A stretch of DNA of 64,000 nt, taken from assembly GCA_022508305.1 (NCBI GenBank), contig JAFLVM010000001.1, positions 251,347 through 315,346 on the forward strand, read 5' to 3'. This DNA comes from Clostridiales bacterium (GTDB taxonomy: Bacteria; Bacillota; Clostridia; Christensenellales; CAG-314). The position numbers and the translations under genes were made by a program. The notes under the pieces are model-generated. The model had not been told where the DNA came from and did not search any database. It saw only the letters and a list, made by a program, of their open reading frames with translations. Shown piece after piece: positions 15,723 through 25,616 of the stretch (the first letter of the stretch is position 1; each line of letters opens with the position of its first letter).

Positions 15723-17015
15723 TTAGTAATCTTCCTCTTCTTTCAGTACTGCGACGAAAAAGCCCTGTACTCCGTCCTTGTATGGCAAAAATTGATAAAA
15801 GCCTTTGCCGTTGGCATCAGGAAATTGCGGCAAATCTATTACGCCGTAATTCATACTCCAATGTTCATTCAAAAATTTGCGTATATTCTGACCGTTCTCG
15901 TTGTCAAACACAGTGCAGGTTGAATACACGAGATAACCGCCAGGCTTTACATACGTCCAACAGTTTTGCAATATGGAATACTGCAACCTCATCAGTTCGG
16001 AAATATCTTTGTTCTCCCTAAACAGTTTGACGTCGGGTCGGTTGTTTAGCACACCGAAACCGCTGCAAGGCACGTCGCACAGTACCACGTCAAACGCTCG
16101 AATAAAATCATCTACGCCTTCCTTGGGAGGCCAAGAGTTGTCAACACAGTGTGTTTCCAGTTCTACACCCATACGCTTAGCGTAACTGCTGATGAGTTCC
16201 ACTCTGTGCGGGTGAACGTCGCAGCTAACGACCCTTACCGACGGCTTGAGTTGCTTGACGTACACCGACTTGCCACCGGGCGCGGCGCAACAGTCGATAA
16301 AGCTGTCGCCGTCCTTTAAAAGATTTGCGCAAATACGCGCCACCGCCATTGAGGACAGGCTTTGCGCCGTGTAATCGCCGTTGTCATTCGGTAAATTACC
16401 TCTTACGAAAAACGCGTCGTCAAACGGTGAAGGTGTCGCCTCAACGCCGTACTTTTTACCGACTGTTTCGGCGTCCGTCTTGTGACTAAACCGTACCGTC
16501 GTTCGGTTGTCGCAAGGTCGTGTCACAATCTTAGTTGCAACGTCCATTCCGTAATCCTTGACAAGTTTGCGTAGCGCCCACTCGGGATAGGAAAATTCAA
16601 CTGATAGTCGTTGTATCGGGTCAGTTGGGTAGTCGTTGAAATTTTTTACGGTTTGAGCAATGCTTTTGAGTGTTGCATTGACAAAACCTACTATGCGCCT
16701 GTCCTCGGAAATCTTGGACAGCTCGGCAACGTCGTTTACCACCGTGTACACAGGGATTGACAAGTCCATTAGGCAGTACGCGCCTATTTTCAAAAACAAA
16801 AGCGTGTCGCCTTTAGGCATTTTTTTGACGTGGCGGGAAATTATATAATCCAACTTGATGTCGTTGTCCAGTACGCCGTACACTATTTTCGTAATTAGCG
16901 CTTTGTCTTGCTGTTTACAAAAATTGAGCGTTTTATTGAGCGCCAACGATGAAAATGCCCTGTCGGTATACACTTGTTTCAGCGTTTCGAAGCTTTTCAA
17001 AAAGGCGTTGTTCAT
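15723..17015 (-). CDS. rsmB: 16S rRNA (cytosine-C5) methyltransferase RsmB
   Basis: A 430-residue SAM-dependent methyltransferase of the RsmB/Sun family for C967 of 16S rRNA. An N-terminal NusB-like RNA-binding domain (about residues 1-135) is followed by the Rossmann domain. Motifs seen are CCAAPGGKSVYV (SAM-binding), CDVPCSGFGVL with the PC catalytic motif, and YSTCTV with the second cysteine. The ATG overlaps the fmt stop codon by one base (TAATG), so the two are translationally coupled. Confidence 0.96.
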   Translation of the reverse strand: MNNAFLKSFETLKQVYTDRAFSSLALNKTLNFCKQQDKALITKIVYGVLDNDIKLDYIISRHVKKMPKGDTLLFLKIGAYCLMDLSIPVYTVVNDVAELSKISEDRRIVGFVNATLKSIAQTVKNFNDYPTDPIQRLSVEFSYPEWALRKLVKDYGMDVATKIVTRPCDNRTTVRFSHKTDAETVGKKYGVEATPSPFDDAFFVRGNLPNDNGDYTAQSLSSMAVARICANLLKDGDSFIDCCAAPGGKSVYVKQLKPSVRVVSCDVHPHRVELISSYAKRMGVELETHCVDNSWPPKEGVDDFIRAFDVVLCDVPCSGFGVLNNRPDVKLFRENKDISELMRLQYSILQNCWTYVKPGGYLVYSTCTVFDNENGQNIRKFLNEHWSMNYGVIDLPQFPDANGKGFYQFLPYKDGVQGFFVAVLKEEEDY

Positions 17016-17941
17016 TACTCACCCAAAACAGCGCCTACGGCGATTTTGCGACCGTTCAAGAAACTTACAACGTCCATACGCTTGGCGTTTTCCGCTTGAA
17101 GTTCCGTCACGTACACCGCTTTGCCGTCACCGCACATTACAGCCAAAGTCTTTTTGCCACGCTCGACCACTTCGCCTGCCTTACCTTCAAAATGCGCGTC
17201 ACAGGGGCGTAGAGCGTACAACTTGAGGCGTTTACCGTCCAAAGTTGTCCAAGCAGCGGGATTGGGGTTCAAGGCTCTTACAAGGTTAATAATGTCAATA
17301 GAAGTCTTGTTCCAGTCAATCTGCTCCTGCTCGGCAGTAATCTTGCTGCAAAAAGTTGCTTCTTCCTCCACCTGAGCAGTGTACGTTGCTTTGCCTGTTT
17401 CTATCAGGTGCAACGCCTCAACCACTGCCTCCGCGCCAAGCCTTGACATACGCTCGAACAGTTCGCCGTTGGTTTCGTAGGGCAAGACGTCAATAGGCTT
17501 TTGCAAAATTATTTCACCTGCGTCCACCTTGCGAACAGTGTTCAATATTGTAATTCCCGTTTGCTCAAGACCTTGCAACACCGCATACTGAATTGGCGCA
17601 GCGCCACGTAATTTAGGCAACAATGAGCCGTGAATGTTTATTATTCCGTGAGGGGCAATGTCTATCACTTCTTGCGACAGGATTTGACCGTAAGCCGCCG
17701 TTACCATAATGTCGGGGACAAGGTTACGCAAGGTTTCAACTCCGTCGCGAGAGATTTTTTCAAATTGAAAGAGCGGCAGATTGTGAGAGAGCGCAAACTT
17801 CTTGACGGGTGAAAATTCAATTTTTCCGCGCGCGCCAACCTTGTCGGGCTGACATACGCAGCCGACAACCGTATGATTTTCCATTATCTTTTCTAACGCC
17901 GGCACACCGAAATCGGGAGTGCCCAAGAATACAACTCTCAT
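17015..17941 (-). CDS. fmt: Methionyl-tRNA formyltransferase
   Basis: Formylates initiator Met-tRNA using 10-formyl-THF, the product of fhs in this window. It has 308 residues. It starts MRVVFLGTPDFGVPALEKI and contains QILSQEVID and the catalytic INIHGSLLPKLRGAAPIQYA with the HGSLLP motif. The C-terminal OB-like domain follows. The ATG at 17941 is preferred over a GTG at 17947 because GAGGTGG lies immediately before it. It is adjacent to def, as in most Firmicutes, and the two act in sequence at the start and end of N-formyl-methionine use. Confidence 0.96.
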   Translation of the reverse strand: MRVVFLGTPDFGVPALEKIMENHTVVGCVCQPDKVGARGKIEFSPVKKFALSHNLPLFQFEKISRDGVETLRNLVPDIMVTAAYGQILSQEVIDIAPHGIINIHGSLLPKLRGAAPIQYAVLQGLEQTGITILNTVRKVDAGEIILQKPIDVLPYETNGELFERMSRLGAEAVVEALHLIETGKATYTAQVEEEATFCSKITAEQEQIDWNKTSIDIINLVRALNPNPAAWTTLDGKRLKLYALRPCDAHFEGKAGEVVERGKKTLAVMCGDGKAVYVTELQAENAKRMDVVSFLNGRKIAVGAVLGE

Positions 17942-17962
17942 AGCCACCTCATTTTAACAACG

Positions 17963-18421
17963 TTAGTCGTCGTCTATGATTTTCTTGACCATTTTGTCGG
18001 CGAAAAGTATGCCGTCCAAATGGTCCATTTCGTGCAAAAATACGCGCGCAAAGTACCCTTCGGCGTGCTGTTTGCATTTTTTACCGTTGCGATCAAAGTA
18101 CTCCACGTCAATCTTCTCGGGGCGCTCGACAAGTCCGCGGAAGCCAACTACAGACAAACATCCCTCGTTGTCTACGCATTTGCCCGAACTCTTTTTCAAA
18201 ACGGGATTGACAAGTTCGTACAGCTTGTCGTCGTATTCAACTATGCACACGCGCTTCAAAACACCAACCTGAGGGGCTGCCAATCCAAGCCCGCCCACAG
18301 CGTGCAACGTTTCTATCATGTCGTCGATTAGTTGATGTAATTTTTCGTCGTAGTTTTCCACTACCTTGCTCTTTTTGCGAAGCAGAGGATCGCCCATTTT
18401 TAGAATATTTCTCTTTGCCAT
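17963..18421 (-). CDS. def: Peptide deformylase
   Basis: Removes the formyl group from nascent proteins; a cytosolic metalloenzyme of 152 residues. All three family motifs are present: GLGLAAPQVG, EGCLSV with the metal-binding cysteine, and FLHEMDHLDG with the HExxH site. AGGTG lies a few bases before the ATG. It sits 21 bases upstream of fmt in the operon. Confidence 0.97.
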   Translation of the reverse strand: MAKRNILKMGDPLLRKKSKVVENYDEKLHQLIDDMIETLHAVGGLGLAAPQVGVLKRVCIVEYDDKLYELVNPVLKKSSGKCVDNEGCLSVVGFRGLVERPEKIDVEYFDRNGKKCKQHAEGYFARVFLHEMDHLDGILFADKMVKKIIDDD

Positions 18422-18450
18422 AGTACACCTAATTTTACTCTAATGTTGGT

Positions 18451-20649
18451 TTACGATAAGTTTTGCGGGTTGCGTTCGACAGAAATTTGAACGCTTGAGC
18501 GTTTTTTGCCGTCGCAAACGGAATAAATTCGAGGAAGTATCTCTTTTACACTTTCACAGGAAATTTTGATTAGGATTTGAAAACGGTATTTCTTTTCCGC
18601 GCGTTTCAACGGACAACGCATCTTGTCCATGTAGTAAAAGTCGCGACTGTACTTGCCCTTCAAGTTGGACAGTTCTGCATATTGCTCGGTAAGCTGGTCT
18701 ATGCAGTCCTTTTCCTTTTCGCCCGTATAAAGAATGCGAATAATCTCAGAAAATGGCGGAAAAGCTGACGCCTCACGCAAATTTATTTCCCTCTTGTAGA
18801 AGCTGAAATAATCTTGCTTTGCCGCGAGTTGCAGACAGTAATGAGTTGGCGTGTAGGTTTGTAACACCACCGTACCCGTGTCCTCGTTACGACCGCTTCG
18901 TCCTGCCACCTGCGTGATGAGCTGGAAGGTGCGTTCCGTAGCCAAATAGTCCGAGTGATGTAAGCTTTGGTCGCCGTCCAAAATTCCCACGAGCGTAACC
19001 TTGGGGAAATCGTGCCCCTTGGCAATCATTTGCGTACCGACGAGTATTTGCGCCTCGCCCTTTGCAAAGGAGTCGAGAATTTTGCCGTGGCTTTCCTTGG
19101 TCTGCGTTGTGTCGGCATCCATGCGTAGAACTTTCACATCGGGGAACATTGAGTTTAGCAATTCCACTATTTGCTGCGTGCCTATTCTACCTTGACGGAA
19201 GCTGCTTTCATGACAGTTTGGACACTTGTCAAGCATATAGTAATGTTTACCGCAGTAGTGACATTTGAGCATGTTGTCGTCGCGGTGCACCGTCAAACTT
19301 ACGTCGCAGTCGGCGCACTTTGCTACGTAGCCGCACTTAGTACACATTAAAAAAGACGAATAGCCGCGACGGTTCAAAAACAGCATTGCTTGGTTGCCTT
19401 TTGCGATAGTTTCGGCAAGTTGCTGCTTGAGTAGCCGCGAAAAGATACCCTTGTTGCCGCTACGCGTTTCCAGCGTCATGTCCACTATTTCCACGTTTGG
19501 CAACGGCTTTTGATTTATGCGCTCGGGCATTTCAATGAGTTTGAGTTTACCTTGCCGCGCCGCGTAGTAACTGCCGAGGCTTGGAGTTGCGGAACCCAAA
19601 AGCAACAGGGCGCCCTGTTGTTCCGAGCGGAAATTTGCTACCTCTGCCGTGTTGTAGCGAGGGTTGAAATCTGATATGTAACTTTGATCGTGTTCCTCGT
19701 CTATTATTATCGCGCCTATATTTTGTAACGGGGCAAACACTGCGCTACGCGCTCCGACGGCGATTTGCGCTTCGCCGTTCTTCAAGCGTAACCATTCGTC
19801 GTAACGTTCGCCGCTACTTAGTCCGCTGTGCAAAAGAGCCACCTTGTCGCCAAAGCGTTCGCGTAGATGCGACAGCATTGCAGGTGTCAAGGATATTTCC
19901 GGAACCAACATTATGCAGGTTTTGCCCTCGGAAACTATCTGCTCTATTATCGTCAGGTAAACCTCGGTTTTGCCGCTGCCAGTTACTCCGTGTAGCAAGT
20001 ATTTTCCCTGCCTGTCGCCGAGAACGGTGTTTACAGCCTGTTGTTGAGCAGGTAGCAAATCACGTTTTTCAGTTTTGGCAACCTTCAAGTCTTTGTAGGG
20101 AGTACGCCGTATCACGATTTCGTGAGTTTGAACGATTCCCTTGTCAATTAGCGCCCTCAATGCGGAATTGCCAAACTCATTGTTTAACGTTTCCGTCAGT
20201 GTTGCGCCGTTGAGATACAAAAAAGTCACCAAATCCCGCTGCATTGTCGCGTTGGGCTTTAGTGAGTTCAAGATTACGTCCAAACTGTCGCTTGACGTGA
20301 GGCTTGCCTGTTTCTTAGACAGCGCTTTGACACGGCTACCGCGCATTTCTGCGGGAATGAACAGTCTGAGAACGTCCGCCCAACGCAGGTGATATTCCTT
20401 GCGCATAAACTCGCCAAGTTCCAACAAATCTTTGGAAATTGCAGGGAAATCTTCAAGCGGACGAATTATATCTTTGATTTTGGCAGGGTCGTAGTCGGAC
20501 GTTTCCTTTGCGGCAACAATGAAACCTTCCGTACGCCTATTTGCAAAGTCGACAAGCACCCGAGTTCCAACTGTGTAGCCCTCGCCCTTGTATTCAAAAA
20601 TGCGGTCAACCTCGCTTGCGGACAAGTCTACAATAACGGAATAAATCAT
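18451..20649 (-). CDS. priA: Primosomal protein N' (replication restart helicase)
   Basis: A 732-residue superfamily 2 DNA helicase that reloads the replisome at stalled forks. An N-terminal DNA-binding domain precedes the Walker A motif HGVTGSGKTEVYL and the DEEHDQSY box. The zinc region carries paired cysteines (CTKCGYVAKCADC, then CHYCGKHYYMLDKCPNC). Helicase motifs VGTQMIAKGHDFP and QVAGRSGR follow. The start overlaps the coaBC stop codon by four bases (ATGA). Confidence 0.97.
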   Translation of the reverse strand: MIYSVIVDLSASEVDRIFEYKGEGYTVGTRVLVDFANRRTEGFIVAAKETSDYDPAKIKDIIRPLEDFPAISKDLLELGEFMRKEYHLRWADVLRLFIPAEMRGSRVKALSKKQASLTSSDSLDVILNSLKPNATMQRDLVTFLYLNGATLTETLNNEFGNSALRALIDKGIVQTHEIVIRRTPYKDLKVAKTEKRDLLPAQQQAVNTVLGDRQGKYLLHGVTGSGKTEVYLTIIEQIVSEGKTCIMLVPEISLTPAMLSHLRERFGDKVALLHSGLSSGERYDEWLRLKNGEAQIAVGARSAVFAPLQNIGAIIIDEEHDQSYISDFNPRYNTAEVANFRSEQQGALLLLGSATPSLGSYYAARQGKLKLIEMPERINQKPLPNVEIVDMTLETRSGNKGIFSRLLKQQLAETIAKGNQAMLFLNRRGYSSFLMCTKCGYVAKCADCDVSLTVHRDDNMLKCHYCGKHYYMLDKCPNCHESSFRQGRIGTQQIVELLNSMFPDVKVLRMDADTTQTKESHGKILDSFAKGEAQILVGTQMIAKGHDFPKVTLVGILDGDQSLHHSDYLATERTFQLITQVAGRSGRNEDTGTVVLQTYTPTHYCLQLAAKQDYFSFYKREINLREASAFPPFSEIIRILYTGEKEKDCIDQLTEQYAELSNLKGKYSRDFYYMDKMRCPLKRAEKKYRFQILIKISCESVKEILPRIYSVCDGKKRSSVQISVERNPQNLS

Positions 20650-21827
20650 TTGCCCACTGCCCTGTCTAAAATTAAATTTGCAACGTCAAGTTTGTTCATT
20701 TCGGGGTAATCCACCGCATTGTCTGCCGTTACAAGAGTTACAACATTGGTGTCGCTACCGAAAACGTCGTTGTGCTTGACGTCGTTTAAAACCGCCAAAT
20801 CGGCGTGTTTTTTTGTAAGTTTTTTACGCGCGTTTTCTACGCCGTTGTCCGTTTCGGCGGAGAATACGCACAAAAATCTGTCACCCTTAATTTCGCCCAC
20901 TTTGGCTGCAATGTCGGGGTTCTTTACAAATTTCAAAGTGAGGTTTTCCGACTTGATTTTACTTTCGGAAAAGCTCTCGGGACGGTAATCGCAAGGCGCG
21001 CCCGCCATCACGATAACGTCATGGTCGGCAACTCTACTCACCGTTTCGTCGTACATCTGCTGCGTTGTCTCTACGTCAATTACCGTTGCTCTACTGTCAA
21101 TCGGCGCGATATGTTTGCCCAAAATCACCGTAACGTCTGCGCCACGGTTTAATGCTGCGTCCACAAGCGCCGCGCCCATCTTGCCACTGGAAAAGTTGGT
21201 GATATAACGCGCGTCATCCAGTTTTTCAATGGTTGCGCCGCAGGTTATTAGCACCTTTTTCCCTTCAAGGTCGGTTACGGGACAAAGTAACTCTACGCAG
21301 CAGTCCACGATAGTTTCCGGCTCTGCCATACGTCCGTCACCGTTGTCACCGCACGCCAAAAACCCGCTACCCGCCTTCACTACGTGAACGCCGCGATTTA
21401 CAAGCGTGTCAAGGTTTTTGTTGAACGACTTGCTGCGGTACATATTGGTGTTCATTGCAGGACAAATCACCACGGGAGCCGTAGTTGCCATCAAAGTTGT
21501 GGACAGCATGTCGTCGGCAAGACCGTTTGCGAATTTACCCACAATGTTGGCTGTCGCAGGGCAAACAACAAACAAATCTGCCTTTTTTGCAAGGGAAATA
21601 TGCTCCACTTCCCAATGTCCGCCGCGTTTGAACATATCCGTGACAACCGGGCGATTGGAAAGCGTCTCAAAGGTTAGGGGCGTGACAAATTCCGTCGCGT
21701 TTTTCGTCATGATAACGTCGACGTTCGCGCCTAACTTTTTGAAACTGCGTACAACCTGACACACCTTGTATACGGCAATGCCACCTGTTACGCCTATTAC
21801 GATGTTTTTTCCTTGCAGTTTTAGCAT
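20646..21827 (-). CDS. coaBC: Phosphopantothenoylcysteine decarboxylase/synthetase
   Basis: A bifunctional coenzyme A biosynthesis enzyme of 393 residues. The N-terminal flavoprotein decarboxylase (CoaC) shows GVTGGIAVYK, ATANIVGKFANGLADD and CPAMNTNMY. The C-terminal synthetase (CoaB) shows LITCGATIEKLDDARYITNF and FSSGKMGAALVDAALNRG. It sits four bases from rpoZ and overlaps priA by four, in the same order as in Bacillus. Confidence 0.96.
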   Translation of the reverse strand: MLKLQGKNIVIGVTGGIAVYKVCQVVRSFKKLGANVDVIMTKNATEFVTPLTFETLSNRPVVTDMFKRGGHWEVEHISLAKKADLFVVCPATANIVGKFANGLADDMLSTTLMATTAPVVICPAMNTNMYRSKSFNKNLDTLVNRGVHVVKAGSGFLACGDNGDGRMAEPETIVDCCVELLCPVTDLEGKKVLITCGATIEKLDDARYITNFSSGKMGAALVDAALNRGADVTVILGKHIAPIDSRATVIDVETTQQMYDETVSRVADHDVIVMAGAPCDYRPESFSESKIKSENLTLKFVKNPDIAAKVGEIKGDRFLCVFSAETDNGVENARKKLTKKHADLAVLNDVKHNDVFGSDTNVVTLVTADNAVDYPEMNKLDVANLILDRAVGK

Positions 21828-21831
21828 ATCG

Positions 21832-22017
21832 TTACTTTTTGCTGATTTCAGTTATACCGTCGTCAAATTCGCCTGCAGCGTAGGTGATGGGCTTGAAGTT
21901 TTGCGGAAGCTCGGGGCTGTTGTTCAGCTCCTTAGCGCGCTTTGCCACCACGCAGCAAAGAGAATACTTGTCGCCTGCTTTTTCAGTCAGTTCGTCAATG
22001 GGCGGTTTTGTAATCAT
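21832..22017 (-). CDS. rpoZ: RNA polymerase omega subunit
   Basis: A 61-residue omega subunit. Typical are PPIDELTEKAGDKYSLCCVV, AKRAKEL and the C-terminal ITYAAGEFDDG. It stabilises the beta' subunit. It lies between gmk and coaBC, which is the standard Firmicutes position, and starts one base after the gmk stop codon. Confidence 0.9.
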   Translation of the reverse strand: MITKPPIDELTEKAGDKYSLCCVVAKRAKELNNSPELPQNFKPITYAAGEFDDGITEISKK

Positions 22018-22018
22018 G

Positions 22019-22585
22019 TTACTTTCTCCTTTCTTTCAATATTTCGATGATTTCACCTACTGCTCTGTCAACGTCGTCGTTCATGATGCAGTAATCGTAC
22101 TTGTGTCTTTGCGCAAGCTCTAACTTGTTGCGAGCCATGCGGATTTGAATTTTCTCTTCGCTTTCCGAGCCGCGCTTTTTCAATCTGTCGTACAACGCCT
22201 GTTCGCTTGGCGCTTCGATAAAGAACAAAATGCTGTCCGCATAATTTTGCTTGACTTGCAGCGCGCCCTTTACGTCAATTTCCAAAATCACGTCCTTGCC
22301 ATAGTTGAGCATGTCTACAACAAACTTTTTGGGAGTGCCGTAGTAGTTTTCGAAGTGTTGGTCGTACTCCAATAGTTCGTTTTTGCGTACCATTTCCAAG
22401 AACGTGTCCTCGGAAACGAAGAAATAGCTACGGTCTTTTCTTTCGTTAGGACGCGGAGCGCGAGTCGTAACGGAGCAGGACAACACCAGATCGGGCATTA
22501 AACGCATCAACTCTGCGCATATCGTGCCTTTACCTGCCCCGCTTGGACCGGAAATAATGATTAGTTTACCCGTTTTCTTTTCCAT
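22019..22585 (-). CDS. gmk: Guanylate kinase
   Basis: A 188-residue kinase that converts GMP to GDP with ATP. The P-loop SGPSGAGKGTI, the GMP-binding SCSVTTRAPRPNE and YGTPK, and the lid region are visible. It follows yicC by 24 bases. The small regulator gene remA, which lies between the two in B. subtilis, is not present in this gap. Confidence 0.97.
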   Translation of the reverse strand: MEKKTGKLIIISGPSGAGKGTICAELMRLMPDLVLSCSVTTRAPRPNERKDRSYFFVSEDTFLEMVRKNELLEYDQHFENYYGTPKKFVVDMLNYGKDVILEIDVKGALQVKQNYADSILFFIEAPSEQALYDRLKKRGSESEEKIQIRMARNKLELAQRHKYDYCIMNDDVDRAVGEIIEILKERRK

Positions 22586-22609
22586 ATTTATGTATCTCCA
22601 ATGAGTTTT

Positions 22610-23488
22610 TTACTCTAAGTTTTGTACCTGTTCGCGAATCTTCTCGATTTCGTTTTTCATCTCGAGCGCCACGTTTGTCAACTCAAGAAAGCTTGATTTG
22701 CTGCAAATAGTGTTGGTTTCGCGATTAAACTCCTGCACCAAAAAGTCCAACTTTCTGCCGACAGGTTCGTCAAGCTGCAGTATTTCTCTTGCGCGGGCAA
22801 TGTGGCTGCCAAGTCTCGTTATTTCCTCGTCAATACAGGATTTGTCCACAAAGAAACATACCTCGTTTGCCAATTTGTTTTCGTCAATCTCAACGCCGCT
22901 AAGAACCTCTGTTACGCGAGCGCGGAGTTTTTCACGGTACTGCTCGGCAACCTTCGGAGCATGCTTTTTAACTTCGGCAAGTAGACGTTCAACGTTATCA
23001 ATTTTAGCGAGCAAGTCGGCTCTCAAAGCGTTGCCTTCGATTTCGCGCATTGCGTTGATGTTTTGAACGGCTTTGTCCACCGCCTCCGCTATCATTTCGC
23101 GAATTGTCTCGGCGTCCTCTTCCGTTTGCTTGAGATTTAACACCTCGCTACTACGCATGAGCGCATTTACGTTGAAATCCAAGTGCAAATCGGGAAAAGC
23201 CTCTTTCAGTTGCTTGGCGGCATCAACGTATCCTTTTGCAAGCGCCATATCCACGCATACTTGCTTGTCCGTGTCGCCAACAAGCGTGTAGTTCAAAAAG
23301 ACGTCAACGTGACCGCGCGATATGCCTTTGCTCAGTCCGTTACGAATAACGTCCTCGTAGGCAATGAAAGCGCGCGGAATTTTGGTAGAAACGTCCAAAA
23401 ACCTGTGATTTACACTCTTCAGTTCAATTGTTAGCTCGGCATTGTCGCGAGTTACCGTCGCTTTGCCGTAGCCTGTCATACTTTTCAT
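22610..23488 (-). CDS. YicC family endoribonuclease-like protein
   Basis: A 292-residue protein of the YicC/YloC family. It starts MKSMTGYGKATVTRDNAELT, with the hallmark SVNHRFLDVSTKIPR. The C-terminal DUF1732 part has EEITRLGSHI, GRKLDFLVQEFNRETNTICS and a final helical segment. Relatives have been described as RNases. It is the first gene of the long conserved operon (yicC-gmk-rpoZ-coaBC-priA-def-fmt-rsmB-rlmN-rsgA-zinc ribbon-rpe), with a promoter just upstream. Confidence 0.94.
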   Translation of the reverse strand: MKSMTGYGKATVTRDNAELTIELKSVNHRFLDVSTKIPRAFIAYEDVIRNGLSKGISRGHVDVFLNYTLVGDTDKQVCVDMALAKGYVDAAKQLKEAFPDLHLDFNVNALMRSSEVLNLKQTEEDAETIREMIAEAVDKAVQNINAMREIEGNALRADLLAKIDNVERLLAEVKKHAPKVAEQYREKLRARVTEVLSGVEIDENKLANEVCFFVDKSCIDEEITRLGSHIARAREILQLDEPVGRKLDFLVQEFNRETNTICSKSSFLELTNVALEMKNEIEKIREQVQNLE

Positions 23489-23527
23489 ATTTTCACCGCA
23501 AACGTTTTAATATTATTCCAATTTTAT

Positions 23528-23556
23528 ATAATAACACAATAGTTATTTTTTTTCAA
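23528..23556 (-). promoter_or_regulatory. Promoter of the yicC-to-rpe operon
   Basis: On the minus strand, TTGAAA (23556-23551), a 17-base spacer and TATTAT (23533-23528), about 40 bases before the yicC ATG. Confidence 0.6.
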
Positions 23557-23599
23557 TCAATAAACTAAATGTTTTCCAGTCTCTTTTATTGATTTTTCG

Positions 23600-25543
<1,944 letters not shown>

Positions 25544-25616
25544 CTATTTTCTCCCTGTTATAGTGAAGTTTTACATCAAGTGAAAAGTTGAAGTGAAGTT
25601 AGTTAAGCAACTTGTG

